This document shows positions 33,948 to 42,513 of a stretch of DNA of 64,000 nt, piece after piece (positions within the stretch are counted from its first letter, which is position 1; each line of letters starts with the position of its first letter). The position numbers and the translations under genes are program-made. The notes below the pieces were generated by a model. The model had not been told where the DNA came from. It saw only the letters and a program-made list of their open reading frames with translations, and ran no database searches. Source of the stretch: Clostridia bacterium (GTDB lineage: Bacteria; Bacillota; Clostridia; Christensenellales; Borkfalkiaceae); contig CAAGAU010000014.1 of NCBI GenBank assembly GCA_900767885.1, positions 1 through 64,000 of the forward strand, read 5' to 3'.

Positions 33948-35384
33948 TCAACAAATATATTCTTCTTTCTTTGCGGGAGCGTTTTCGAGTTCCTTTCTCT
34001 TTTCTTCATAGCCTTTTCTGCCGAGCAATGCATAAGTTGCGTTTTTACCGTTTTCAACACCGGGTTGATTGTAAGTGTTTACGTTTAAAAGTTCGCCTGC
34101 AAAAGCCGTTTCGAGTTCAAAGAAATAAATAAGTTCGCCTATAGTGAAAGCGTTTATTTCCGGCAGATAAATAGTGCGGTTTAATCTGTGCTTTACGGTA
34201 AGCGCGTATTCGGTCGCTTTTCTTTCCGCGCTTATAAGTTCGTTCATGGTGTGTCCGCAAAGGAAGTGTACGTCGGGAATATCCTCGCACCCCTCGCTTA
34301 TAACCACCTCGTCGCGATACTTATCAACCGCAAGGAAAGTAACTACTTTATCATAAGGACCTTCGGTATAGAGTTGTACCTGACTGTGCTGATCGGTAAC
34401 GCCGAGCGATTTTACGGGGGTTTGTCCCGCATTTACGATATTGCCGCCATTATCGACTTCCTTGCCGAGCGATTCCGCCCAGATCTGGCAATACCAGTCG
34501 GCAAAATATTTAAGCCCGTCGGCATAAGGCATCATAACCGAAATATTTTTACCCTTTTGCATAGCGATATATTGCGTTACGGCGGCGATTAAAGCGGGAT
34601 TTTTGTCGAACTTTTTACTCATACCCAACTTATCCATATGTGCTGCGCCCGCAAGCATTTCGCCTATATCTATACCAAGCACCGCCGCGGGAAGAAGTCC
34701 CACAGGACAAAGTTCCGAAAATCTTCCGCCTACTCCGTCGGGAATATAGAAAGTCTTGAATCCTTCCTTTTTAGCGAGTTTGATAAGGTTGCCCGCATTG
34801 GAAGAAGTAGTAGCGATAATATGGTCTTTCGCCTTATCGCCTAACTTTTGTTTAAGCAAATCGTATATGATAAGGTACTGAGTCATCGTTTCGGAAGTAG
34901 AACCGCTCTTGGTGATTACGTTGAAAACGGTTTCTTCTACTTTTACGACGTCTAAAAGCGCCTTCATTCTTTCGGGATCAACGTTATCCTCTACGTAAAA
35001 TTTAGGACCTTTGCGCACTTTCTGCGGTAAATCGTTATAATGAAGGTGGCAAAGAGCCTGGAATACAGCTATCGGACCGAGCGCGCTGCCGCCGATACCC
35101 AAAACGACAAAGTTTTTGGCAGTCTTTCTTATCGTCTTTGCGGTTGCGTTTATATCGGCAACCACTTCCTTCTGATTGAACGGGAGTTCCGTCCAACCGA
35201 GCCAACCATGACCGCGATTTGCCGCTATTTTACTTTGCGCCTCCAGAGCGCGGGACTTATATGCCGCTATTTCCTTTTTGGAAATGCCTTGTTCCTTGCC
35301 TACAAACTCATCAATTAAACCGTTGTAATCCAGACGAATCTGCATAGAACTTTTCCATTCTCTGTTCTGATATTTTTTAGCCAT
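33948..35384 (-). CDS. pgi: Glucose-6-phosphate isomerase
   Basis: The 478-residue enzyme interconverts glucose-6-phosphate and fructose-6-phosphate. It shows FVVLGIGGSALGPIAVFQAL, the sugar-phosphate loop NVITKSGSTSETMTQYLI, and DQHSQVQLYTEGPYDKVVTF. It is the last gene of a long operon that begins at 48068. Its position just upstream of the glycogen operon is metabolically apt, although a strong terminator separates the two. The usual AAGGAG-like site precedes the ATG. Confidence 0.96.
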   Translation of the reverse strand: MAKKYQNREWKSSMQIRLDYNGLIDEFVGKEQGISKKEIAAYKSRALEAQSKIAANRGHGWLGWTELPFNQKEVVADINATAKTIRKTAKNFVVLGIGGSALGPIAVFQALCHLHYNDLPQKVRKGPKFYVEDNVDPERMKALLDVVKVEETVFNVITKSGSTSETMTQYLIIYDLLKQKLGDKAKDHIIATTSSNAGNLIKLAKKEGFKTFYIPDGVGGRFSELCPVGLLPAAVLGIDIGEMLAGAAHMDKLGMSKKFDKNPALIAAVTQYIAMQKGKNISVMMPYADGLKYFADWYCQIWAESLGKEVDNGGNIVNAGQTPVKSLGVTDQHSQVQLYTEGPYDKVVTFLAVDKYRDEVVISEGCEDIPDVHFLCGHTMNELISAERKATEYALTVKHRLNRTIYLPEINAFTIGELIYFFELETAFAGELLNVNTYNQPGVENGKNATYALLGRKGYEEKRKELENAPAKKEEYIC

Positions 35385-35399
35385 TTTTTAAACTCCTTT

Positions 35400-36191
35400 T
35401 TAAAAAATCTTATATTTCAATTCTCGTAAATAATCAAGACTTTGACTTATTTCGGATATTTCCTTATAGTCGTTTTTATAAACCTCTATAAGCATTTCGC
35501 CGTTAAAACCTACGTTTTTAAGCCGTTTGAACAATCCTTCGAAATCATACGTTCCTTTTCCCGGCAAACAGATTTTACCGCTGTCGGTTACGTCCGACAA
35601 ATGCACGGTTTTTATGTCGCTCTGCATTTCGTCAAGATATTCGCCGTAATCGTAACCGCTTAAACGCGCTTGTTTTACGTCGAGCGTGCCTTTTAAAAGC
35701 GGTGCGAATTTTTTAACTTCTTTAAAAAATCCGGGGCGATTGTAAAACGCCCATTCCACGTTTTCAAGACACAGCGAAACGCCGTATTCGTTTGCTTTTC
35801 GGCTTAACTCGTTAAGTCTTTCGCCCGCCTTTTTATAATCGTCGTAATCGCCGCTTTTCTTTATTCTTGCTCTGCCGTGCATAGTGTAACAACTTGCGCC
35901 GAGCAATTTTGCAACACCCAGAACGCTTTCGTATACGGGGTAAACGTCGGCAACCGCACGCGGGTTTATCGAAAACAATTCGGTTTCGTAATTCATTGTG
36001 CATACATGCACCGAATGAACCTTTAAATTACCTTTTCTTTTGAGTAAAAGTTCACCGAATTCGCGCTTATACTCCGAAAACGTCTGCAAAAAAACCTCAC
36101 AGACCTTCGCGCCCGCTTCATCGAGCGTTTTAACGGCGTCCTCGTTATACTCGCGCATAAAAAGCGACGCGGTAGATACGCCTATCTCCAT
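35400..36191 (-). CDS. Sugar phosphate isomerase/epimerase-like TIM-barrel protein
   Basis: This 263-residue protein belongs to the xylose isomerase-like TIM-barrel (AP endonuclease family 2) group. It starts MEIGVSTASLFMREYNEDA. Likely metal ligands are found in KVHSVHV, CYTMHGRA, SLCLENVEW, GTLDVKQARLSGYD, KTVHLSDV and MLIEVYKND. The fold is shared by sugar epimerases, isomerases and endonuclease IV, so the reaction is open. Endonuclease IV itself is less likely because of the weaker similarity around its DNA-binding loops. It overlaps clpC by one base. Confidence 0.78.
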   Translation of the reverse strand: MEIGVSTASLFMREYNEDAVKTLDEAGAKVCEVFLQTFSEYKREFGELLLKRKGNLKVHSVHVCTMNYETELFSINPRAVADVYPVYESVLGVAKLLGASCYTMHGRARIKKSGDYDDYKKAGERLNELSRKANEYGVSLCLENVEWAFYNRPGFFKEVKKFAPLLKGTLDVKQARLSGYDYGEYLDEMQSDIKTVHLSDVTDSGKICLPGKGTYDFEGLFKRLKNVGFNGEMLIEVYKNDYKEISEISQSLDYLRELKYKIF

Positions 36192-38617
36192 CAGTTACCT
36201 CGGATATAACTTATTTTTCCGTCGTCGGCGTATACGGTTATTTCGTCGCCGCGGATTATTCTGCCTGAAATTATTTCTTCCGACAACATATCTTCAATGC
36301 GGCGTTGTATGGCTCGGCGCAAAGGTCTTGCGCCGTAAGTTTCGTCGTATCCCTCGTTAATAATAAGATCGGTCGCGCTTTGAGCGACTTTAAGAGATAT
36401 TCCGTTTTCGGCAAGCCGCGAACGAAGTTTCGCAAGCATTACGTCAACTATCTTACCGCAATCTTCTCTCGATAAACTTTTAAATACTATAATATCGTCT
36501 AATCTGTTTAAAAATTCTGGGCTGAATTTACGTTTTAAAGCCTCGTAAATGCGGTCTTTAAGATCTTGTTCTTTCTTTTCGTCGGATACGAACCCATAAT
36601 CGTTTTTCTCTGTCGTTATAGCAGCGCCGACGTTGGAAGTCAGAATTATAATAGTATTTTTAAAGTTTACAAGTTTACCTCTGTTGTCGGTAAGTCTGCC
36701 CTCATCGAGAATTTGCAGCATTAAGTTGAATATTTCGGAATCGGCTTTTTCGATTTCGTCAAACAACACGACCGAATAAGGCTTTCTTCTTACTTTATCG
36801 CTTAAAACGCCGGTTTCCTCGTACCCAACGTACCCCGGAGGCGCGCCTATGAGTTTGGAAACCGAACTTTTATCCATATACTCGCTCATATCGAGCCTTA
36901 TAAGGCTGTCTTTATCGCCGAAAACGACCTCCGACAGAGCCTTGGAAAGTTCGGTTTTACCTACGCCCGTAGGTCCGACGAAAATAAACGTTCCGATAGG
37001 TCTGTTGGGGTCTTTTACGTTTGCGCGGGCGCGTTTTATCGCCCTTGCAACCGAATTTATCGCCCCGTCCTGACCTATTACGCGCTCGCGCAAATCGTCC
37101 TCTAAATTAGCAAGTTTTTCGCTTTCGCTCGCGCTTATGCGGGTAATGGGGATTTTTGTCCACTCGGCTACGATTTCCGCAACCTCGTCCTCGCCTATCG
37201 AGGGCGTAGTACAACTGCGTGCTTCGAGCAAACCGTCTTCTATGCGTTCTATCTCGTCGCGCAAGGTCTGTATCGCCCTGCGAGTTACGTTCGCCTGCTC
37301 CACGTTTCCTATGCTCTCGTTATACTCTTTTTCGGCAATAAGCGTTTCGAGTTTTTGTTCTTTTTCGGGCAAATCATGCGGCGTATAACTGAATTTTAAG
37401 CGCGCCTTCGAGGCCGCCTCATCAATAAGATCTATCGCCTTATCGGGTAAATTCCTGTCGGTTATGTATCTTTCGGAAAGTTTAACCGCAGCCTCTATCG
37501 CCTCGTCGCGAATCTGCACGTCGTGATGCGCCTCGAACTTATCTCTTAACCCCTTTAAAATCTTTACTGCGGTTTCTTGGTCGGGAGCCTCTACCAGTAT
37601 CGGCTGAAATCTCCTCTCCATTGCCGGGTCGGGTTCGATATATTTTCCGTATTCGTCTATCGTAGTCGCTCCGATAATCTGAAATTCACCGCGCGCAAGC
37701 ATAGGCTTTAACATCTCGGCAAGGTCCATTGAACCGTCGCCGGTCGCGCCCGCACCCATAATGTTATGTATTTCGTCAATAAAAACTATAATATCGCCGC
37801 GTTCGATAACGTAATCGACCGCCTCTTTAAAGCGTTGTTCAAATTCTCCGCGATATTTGGTACCCGCAAGCACACCGGACAAATTAAGCGAAAAAATAGT
37901 CTTATCGCGCAAAGTCGAAGGAACCGTGCCGTTTGCTATTTCGAGCGCAAGCCCCTCGACAACCGCACTTTTACCGACGCCCGACTCACCTATAAGTACC
38001 GGGTTGTTTTTTGTACGACGGGACAGAGTCTGAATTATCCGCTCGATTTCTCTGCTTCTTCCGATAACGGGATCGAGTTTGCCCTGACGCGCTTTTTCCG
38101 TTAAGTCGTAACCGAATTTATCGAGAGGCGTCGATTCCTTCTTTTTTTCTTCGGGCTGACTTTCACCCTCGCCGGCAAAAACGCGTTTTGCCGAAAACAC
38201 TTTGCTCTCGAGCGCGGTTACGAGTCCGTCGTAATCTATATTCATCTTTCGCAGAAGCGAAGACGCCATACAGTCGCGCTTTTTAAGCAGAGCAAGCAAC
38301 AAATGCTCGGTCGAAACGAATCCCACGCCTGCTTTTTCCGCAATTTTTTCCGCGTCCTCAAGCGCGCCTTTAACGCGCGGAGTATTATAATCCGAAACCT
38401 TTCTCTCGGTAGAAAAAGTTTTTTGGAGCAACGCGAAATAATTACTCTTGTTTACGCCGTAAGTAATGAGGTATTTGCATGCGTCGCAATTAGGTAAAAG
38501 CAGCAAGCCGTATAATAACTCTTCGGTACCGACGTATCCGAGTTTACACCTTTGTGAAATAATTTGTGAGTTTTTAAAGGCCTGAATAAGACCTTCGGTG
38601 CACTTGAAATTATTCAT
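36191..38617 (-). CDS. clpC: ATP-dependent Clp protease ATP-binding subunit ClpC
   Basis: The 808-residue AAA+ unfoldase feeds proteins to ClpP. It has the double Clp_N domain (residues 1 to about 145), a charged linker, and AAA domain 1 with Walker A GESGVGKSA near residues 210-218. A short middle coil follows (KEYNESIGNVEQANVTRRAI), then AAA domain 2 with GPTGVGKTE. A YGF tripeptide lies where ClpC carries its ClpP-docking loop. The usual partners ctsR, mcsA and mcsB are absent; clpC sits between galU and a TIM-barrel gene. No CtsR heptad repeats were seen upstream, so heat-shock control by CtsR is not supported here. Confidence 0.93.
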   Translation of the reverse strand: MNNFKCTEGLIQAFKNSQIISQRCKLGYVGTEELLYGLLLLPNCDACKYLITYGVNKSNYFALLQKTFSTERKVSDYNTPRVKGALEDAEKIAEKAGVGFVSTEHLLLALLKKRDCMASSLLRKMNIDYDGLVTALESKVFSAKRVFAGEGESQPEEKKKESTPLDKFGYDLTEKARQGKLDPVIGRSREIERIIQTLSRRTKNNPVLIGESGVGKSAVVEGLALEIANGTVPSTLRDKTIFSLNLSGVLAGTKYRGEFEQRFKEAVDYVIERGDIIVFIDEIHNIMGAGATGDGSMDLAEMLKPMLARGEFQIIGATTIDEYGKYIEPDPAMERRFQPILVEAPDQETAVKILKGLRDKFEAHHDVQIRDEAIEAAVKLSERYITDRNLPDKAIDLIDEAASKARLKFSYTPHDLPEKEQKLETLIAEKEYNESIGNVEQANVTRRAIQTLRDEIERIEDGLLEARSCTTPSIGEDEVAEIVAEWTKIPITRISASESEKLANLEDDLRERVIGQDGAINSVARAIKRARANVKDPNRPIGTFIFVGPTGVGKTELSKALSEVVFGDKDSLIRLDMSEYMDKSSVSKLIGAPPGYVGYEETGVLSDKVRRKPYSVVLFDEIEKADSEIFNLMLQILDEGRLTDNRGKLVNFKNTIIILTSNVGAAITTEKNDYGFVSDEKKEQDLKDRIYEALKRKFSPEFLNRLDDIIVFKSLSREDCGKIVDVMLAKLRSRLAENGISLKVAQSATDLIINEGYDETYGARPLRRAIQRRIEDMLSEEIISGRIIRGDEITVYADDGKISYIRGN

Positions 38618-38623
38618 AAACGA

Positions 38624-39505
38624 TTAAAATTCGCTAACGATTTCCTTTAAATATTCTTTAAGATTTTCACCGAGTTCGCCGTCGCGCAAACCGTATTCGA
38701 TATTCGCCTTGAGATACCCGAGCCTGTCGCCCATATCGTAGCGAGTCCCTTTAAAAACGTATGCGAGCGCGCCGTTTTTGTGCGCCTCCTCGTCAAGAGC
38801 GTCGGTAAATTGATATTCGCCGTTCGCACCGGGTTTAAGCTCCCTGATTATATCGAAAATATCCGGGGTACAAACGTACCTGCCAAGGGGAGCTATATCG
38901 CTTTTCGCCTCCTCCTTTTTAGGTTTTTCGGTTACTTTGACCATATTGTAAACACCGTTACCGAAGTCTTTATTCCACTCGACGGAAGCATATTTGGAAA
39001 TAACGTCCATACTGACTTTTTTACATCCCAAAACCGTCTTACCGTATTTTTCGTACACGTCGATAAGCTGACCTATAACGGGTTTTTCCTCGCAATACAT
39101 AACGTCGTCGCCGAAAAGCACCGCAAAAGGCTCGCCGTTAACAAATTCCTCTGCAAGAGCAATCGCACTTGCCGTTCCGTTCTGCACGGCCTGAACTTTA
39201 TAACTGAGTTTTACGAGATTTTCAGGTTCCTTAATCGCATTTAAAAACTCCGTCTTGCCTTTTTCGGACAAAACTTTTTCAAGTTCTTCGGAGGGCTGAA
39301 AATGGCTTTCTATAATCTCCTTTTTATAGCCGACTATAAAAAGCACTTCTTCTATACCGCTTTTTGCAACCTCTTCGGTAATAACCTGTATGGCAGGCTT
39401 ATTAAGTATGGGTAAAAGCGGCTTAGGCACTGCCTTGGTGTAAGGCAAAAATCTCGTTCCGTAACCCGCTACCGGTATAACGGCCTTTTTAACTCTTCTA
39501 TTCAA
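38624..39505 (-). CDS. galU: UTP--glucose-1-phosphate uridylyltransferase
   Basis: The 293-residue enzyme makes UDP-glucose for cell-envelope glycans. It opens KKAVIPVAGYGTRFLPYTKA with the nucleotide-binding loop, and has VLFGDDVMYCEEKP and GANGEYQFTDALDEEA further on. The start codon is TTG, supported by AAGGAG seven bases ahead. It competes with GlgC for glucose-1-phosphate. The 67 bases between it and rpiB contain an imperfect hairpin without a U-tract, so co-transcription is likely. Confidence 0.95.
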   Translation of the reverse strand: MNRRVKKAVIPVAGYGTRFLPYTKAVPKPLLPILNKPAIQVITEEVAKSGIEEVLFIVGYKKEIIESHFQPSEELEKVLSEKGKTEFLNAIKEPENLVKLSYKVQAVQNGTASAIALAEEFVNGEPFAVLFGDDVMYCEEKPVIGQLIDVYEKYGKTVLGCKKVSMDVISKYASVEWNKDFGNGVYNMVKVTEKPKKEEAKSDIAPLGRYVCTPDIFDIIRELKPGANGEYQFTDALDEEAHKNGALAYVFKGTRYDMGDRLGYLKANIEYGLRDGELGENLKEYLKEIVSEF

Positions 39506-39572
39506 TATATTTCTCCTTTTCGGCCGGCAAAATCAACAAACTTGAATTTGTTTTTATTCTGCCGACTATTTT

Positions 39573-40022
39573 TTATTTAGAATACTTATCTTCAATCTCT
39601 TTGATTTTTGCAATTCTTGCGAGATGTCTGCCGCCCTCGAATCCGGTGGTTAAAAACGCCTCTACAATATCGAGCATAACGCCCGCTCCTATACATCTTT
39701 CGCCGAACGCTATAACGTTGGCGTCGTTATGCATACGCGTAGCGCGTGCCGAAAACGAATCGTGGCAATGAGCGCAACGAATACCTTTAACTTTGTTTGC
39801 AACGATGGACATACCTATGCCCGTGCCGCAAATAAGTATTCCGCGGTCAAATTCGCCCGAAGCAACCGCCTCCGCGACCGCCGCGCCGTATTCGGCATAG
39901 TTACAGGATTCTTTTGTGTATGTTCCGAAGTCTTTATATTCGTAACCGTGTTTTTCAAGATAATCGACAAGCACGGGCTTTAAATTTATTCCCGCGTGAT
40001 CGCAACCGATTGCTATTTTCAT
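39573..40022 (-). CDS. rpiB: Ribose-5-phosphate isomerase B
   Basis: The 149-residue RpiB/LacA-family enzyme interconverts ribose-5-phosphate and ribulose-5-phosphate. It has MKIAIGCDHAGINLKPVLVD at the start and the signature GILICGTGIGMSIVANKVKG, followed by RCAHCHDSFSARATRMHND. Length and motifs are normal. It lies between tsaC and galU in the same orientation, with a 22-base gap upstream. Confidence 0.95.
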   Translation of the reverse strand: MKIAIGCDHAGINLKPVLVDYLEKHGYEYKDFGTYTKESCNYAEYGAAVAEAVASGEFDRGILICGTGIGMSIVANKVKGIRCAHCHDSFSARATRMHNDANVIAFGERCIGAGVMLDIVEAFLTTGFEGGRHLARIAKIKEIEDKYSK

Positions 40023-40044
40023 ATTTTCTCCTTAATTTATTATT

Positions 40045-41049
40045 TCAGCCGCAAGCCTTGGAAAGTCTGTTCATTATGCCTACGTCAACGTCGCTACCCG
40101 TATCAACCTCGAACGCTATCAGCACGTCGGCAACCTCTTCGGCTTTATGCAAAGCGTAATACAGGTTGGAGGCTATTTCCTCGGCGGTGTTGCCTAATAA
40201 AAGTATATTACCGCTCAACTCGCCTGCGATTTTGCCGTCCGCCATAAAATATACTCTTTTATTTTGCGAAGTAAGTTCCTCGGCGAGTTTTTTAGCGTCG
40301 GCGATACAATCTCGTTTAAACAGATAAGTTTCGCAGTTAGGTCTGTAATGACGATATTTCATACCCGGTGCGCGAACCTTATCGGCAGAAGTATTGTTGG
40401 AATATTCGCATTTTCCCACTACCGATTTAATCATTTCCGACGTAACAAGTCCGCTGCGCAAAATAATAGGCGTATCGGTAGTAACGTCTAAAACGGTACT
40501 TTCTATGCCTCCGGAACATTTGCCGCCGTCTAATACGAGCGGAATTTTCCCTTTTAAATCCTCGTATACGTGCATTGCCGTAACGGGACTGGTATGTTTG
40601 GAAACGTTTGCCGACGGCGCCGCCACGGGTACGTTTACCGCCCGCAAAAATTCCTGCGCACCCTCGTGAGAAGGAATCCTTATTCCGACGGTATCCAGTC
40701 CGCAGGTTGCCACGGGACTGATCATTCCCTTACTCTTATAAACCATAGTCAGGGGTCCCGGCAAAAACGCTTCGCGCAGCTTGTATACGTAGTCATATTC
40801 CGCGCTTACGAGTTTATCCACGTCGTAATCTTTATGTACGTGTACTATAAGCGGATTGTCCGACGGGCGACCTTTCGCCTCGAAAATCTTTTTTACCGCC
40901 TCGTCGCTGTACGCTATCGCGCCCAGTCCATACACCGTTTCCGTAGGAAAACCCACCAACTCGCCGCCGAGTATATACTCTTTGGCAAGGTTTAAAGATT
41001 TATCGTTTATTTGTAAAAGTTCCGTATCATACGGCTCAGAATACGTCAT
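40045..41049 (-). CDS. ywlC: L-threonylcarbamoyladenylate synthase, Sua5/YwlC type
   Basis: The 334-residue enzyme condenses threonine, bicarbonate and ATP for the t6A37 modification of tRNA. The YrdC domain is clear from LVGFPTETVYGLGAIAYS, KGRPSDNPLIVHVHKDYD and VPVAAPSANVSKHTSPVTA. A C-terminal Sua5 domain of about 120 residues follows a short linker, which distinguishes it from the short TsaC form. Its start overlaps the end of dnaB by 14 bases. The rpiB neighbour downstream recurs in Bacillota genomes. Confidence 0.93.
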   Translation of the reverse strand: MTYSEPYDTELLQINDKSLNLAKEYILGGELVGFPTETVYGLGAIAYSDEAVKKIFEAKGRPSDNPLIVHVHKDYDVDKLVSAEYDYVYKLREAFLPGPLTMVYKSKGMISPVATCGLDTVGIRIPSHEGAQEFLRAVNVPVAAPSANVSKHTSPVTAMHVYEDLKGKIPLVLDGGKCSGGIESTVLDVTTDTPIILRSGLVTSEMIKSVVGKCEYSNNTSADKVRAPGMKYRHYRPNCETYLFKRDCIADAKKLAEELTSQNKRVYFMADGKIAGELSGNILLLGNTAEEIASNLYYALHKAEEVADVLIAFEVDTGSDVDVGIMNRLSKACG

Positions 41050-42499
41050 CTAAATTATCTGCCTCCGATAAAGGCTCCGGCGGAATGTCCGCGCCGTCGT
41101 CGCTCGCCCTTTGCCTGTCCTTTTTGCTGTACGGAACCTGCATATCGGCAATATACTCGGCAGGCATGTTGATAAACTTGGAACGCTCGCCTTTGAAAAG
41201 CACCTCGAACGAATTACATTCGCCAGCCCTGTTTTTGGCGAGAATAATTTCCGCAACGTTCTTTTTGACTTTACCTTGTTCAACCTCTTTATCCTCTGCG
41301 GCAAGGTCGGGACGGTGTATAAACATAACTATATCCGCGTCCTGTTCTATTGCGCCGGATTCTCTCAAATCCGAAAGCATAGGGCGCATACCTTTTCTTC
41401 CGGTTATCTGACGGGATAACTGCGAAAGCGCGAGTACGGGAACGTCGAGTTCCTTGGCGATCATTTTAAGTCCGCGGGAAATTTCCGTAACTTCCTGCTG
41501 ACGGCTGTCGCTGCTTTTTACGGCATTCATAAGTTGAATATGGTCTACAACGATAAGATCGAGTCTGCCCTCGCGACTTTTAAGCCTGCGACATTTGGAT
41601 AATATTTCGGGACAAGTGGTCATAGACGTGTCGTCAACGTAAATTTTGGTGTCGTTAAGAACTTTTTGCGCCTCCCAGAGCTTTTGCCAGTCGTCGTCTT
41701 TAAGGTTCCCCTTAACAGCGTCCTGGTTTGAAACGTTGGAAACCGAACATATCATTCTCTGTCCGAGTTCTTCTTTGGTCATTTCGAGCGCGAATACCGC
41801 ACAAACGGCTTTTTCGCGTATAGCGACGTTTTCGACTATATTCATAGCGAACGTCGTTTTACCTATGGACGGACGCGCGGCAAGAATTACGAGATTGCCG
41901 GCATGCAGTCCGTTGGTAAGGTTATCAAGACCCGTAAAGCCCGTTTTTATACCCTGGAAGTAGTTTTTATCTTTTTGTATATTTTCGTATTTTTTCAGTA
42001 TTCCCGAAAATTCGCATACAAGGTTAGTAAGCGTGGAATTGTCAAGTTGCTCGGATATATCGTAAACGCTCTTTTCGGCAAAAGCAACCGACTTTAAATG
42101 GTCGGCGGAATTTTGCGCGTCTTTTATTATTTCGTCCGCGCTGCGAATAAGTTTGCGTAAGATAGAATCGCGCTTGACTATATCCAGATAATACTGATAG
42201 TTTGCCGCCGACGGCGTTGACTGAGCAAGTTCGGTTATGTAATCCATGCCGCCTGCCTTTTCAAGCGTGGCGCATTTTTCCATATCGTCCGAGAGCGTAA
42301 CAACGTCCACGGGGCGGTTTTTGGCGTTGAGCGAGAAAATGGAAGCGAATATGAGTTTATGCGCTTCGAGATAAAAATCGCTTTCCTTTAATTTGGAAAC
42401 TATCTCATACTGCAACTCCATATCTATAAGTATCGAGCCTAAAACCGACTGTTCGGCTTCGAGATTGTAAGGCAAAACGCCTTGCCTTGTCTGTGGCAT
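41036..42499 (-). CDS. dnaB: Replicative DNA helicase DnaB
   Basis: The 487-residue hexameric helicase unwinds DNA at the fork. The N-terminal helical domain begins LPYNLEAEQSVLGSILIDME. The RecA-like motor has Walker A AARPSIGKTTFAMN near residue 207 and LDLIVVDHIQLM as Walker B, plus SDLRESGAIEQDADIVMFIH. The gene symbol follows E. coli; the Bacillus equivalent is dnaC. Its probable loader genes are at 48.3-50.7 kb on the other strand. The acidic C-terminal tail is short and normal. Confidence 0.96.
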   Translation of the reverse strand: MPQTRQGVLPYNLEAEQSVLGSILIDMELQYEIVSKLKESDFYLEAHKLIFASIFSLNAKNRPVDVVTLSDDMEKCATLEKAGGMDYITELAQSTPSAANYQYYLDIVKRDSILRKLIRSADEIIKDAQNSADHLKSVAFAEKSVYDISEQLDNSTLTNLVCEFSGILKKYENIQKDKNYFQGIKTGFTGLDNLTNGLHAGNLVILAARPSIGKTTFAMNIVENVAIREKAVCAVFALEMTKEELGQRMICSVSNVSNQDAVKGNLKDDDWQKLWEAQKVLNDTKIYVDDTSMTTCPEILSKCRRLKSREGRLDLIVVDHIQLMNAVKSSDSRQQEVTEISRGLKMIAKELDVPVLALSQLSRQITGRKGMRPMLSDLRESGAIEQDADIVMFIHRPDLAAEDKEVEQGKVKKNVAEIILAKNRAGECNSFEVLFKGERSKFINMPAEYIADMQVPYSKKDRQRASDDGADIPPEPLSEADNLDDVF

Positions 42500-42513
42500 A
42501 AATTCACCTTCGA

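Noticed and set aside
36191..38617. CtsR-type heat-shock control of clpC
   Set aside because: I looked for GGTCAAA heptads upstream of clpC and at the head of the operon and saw none.
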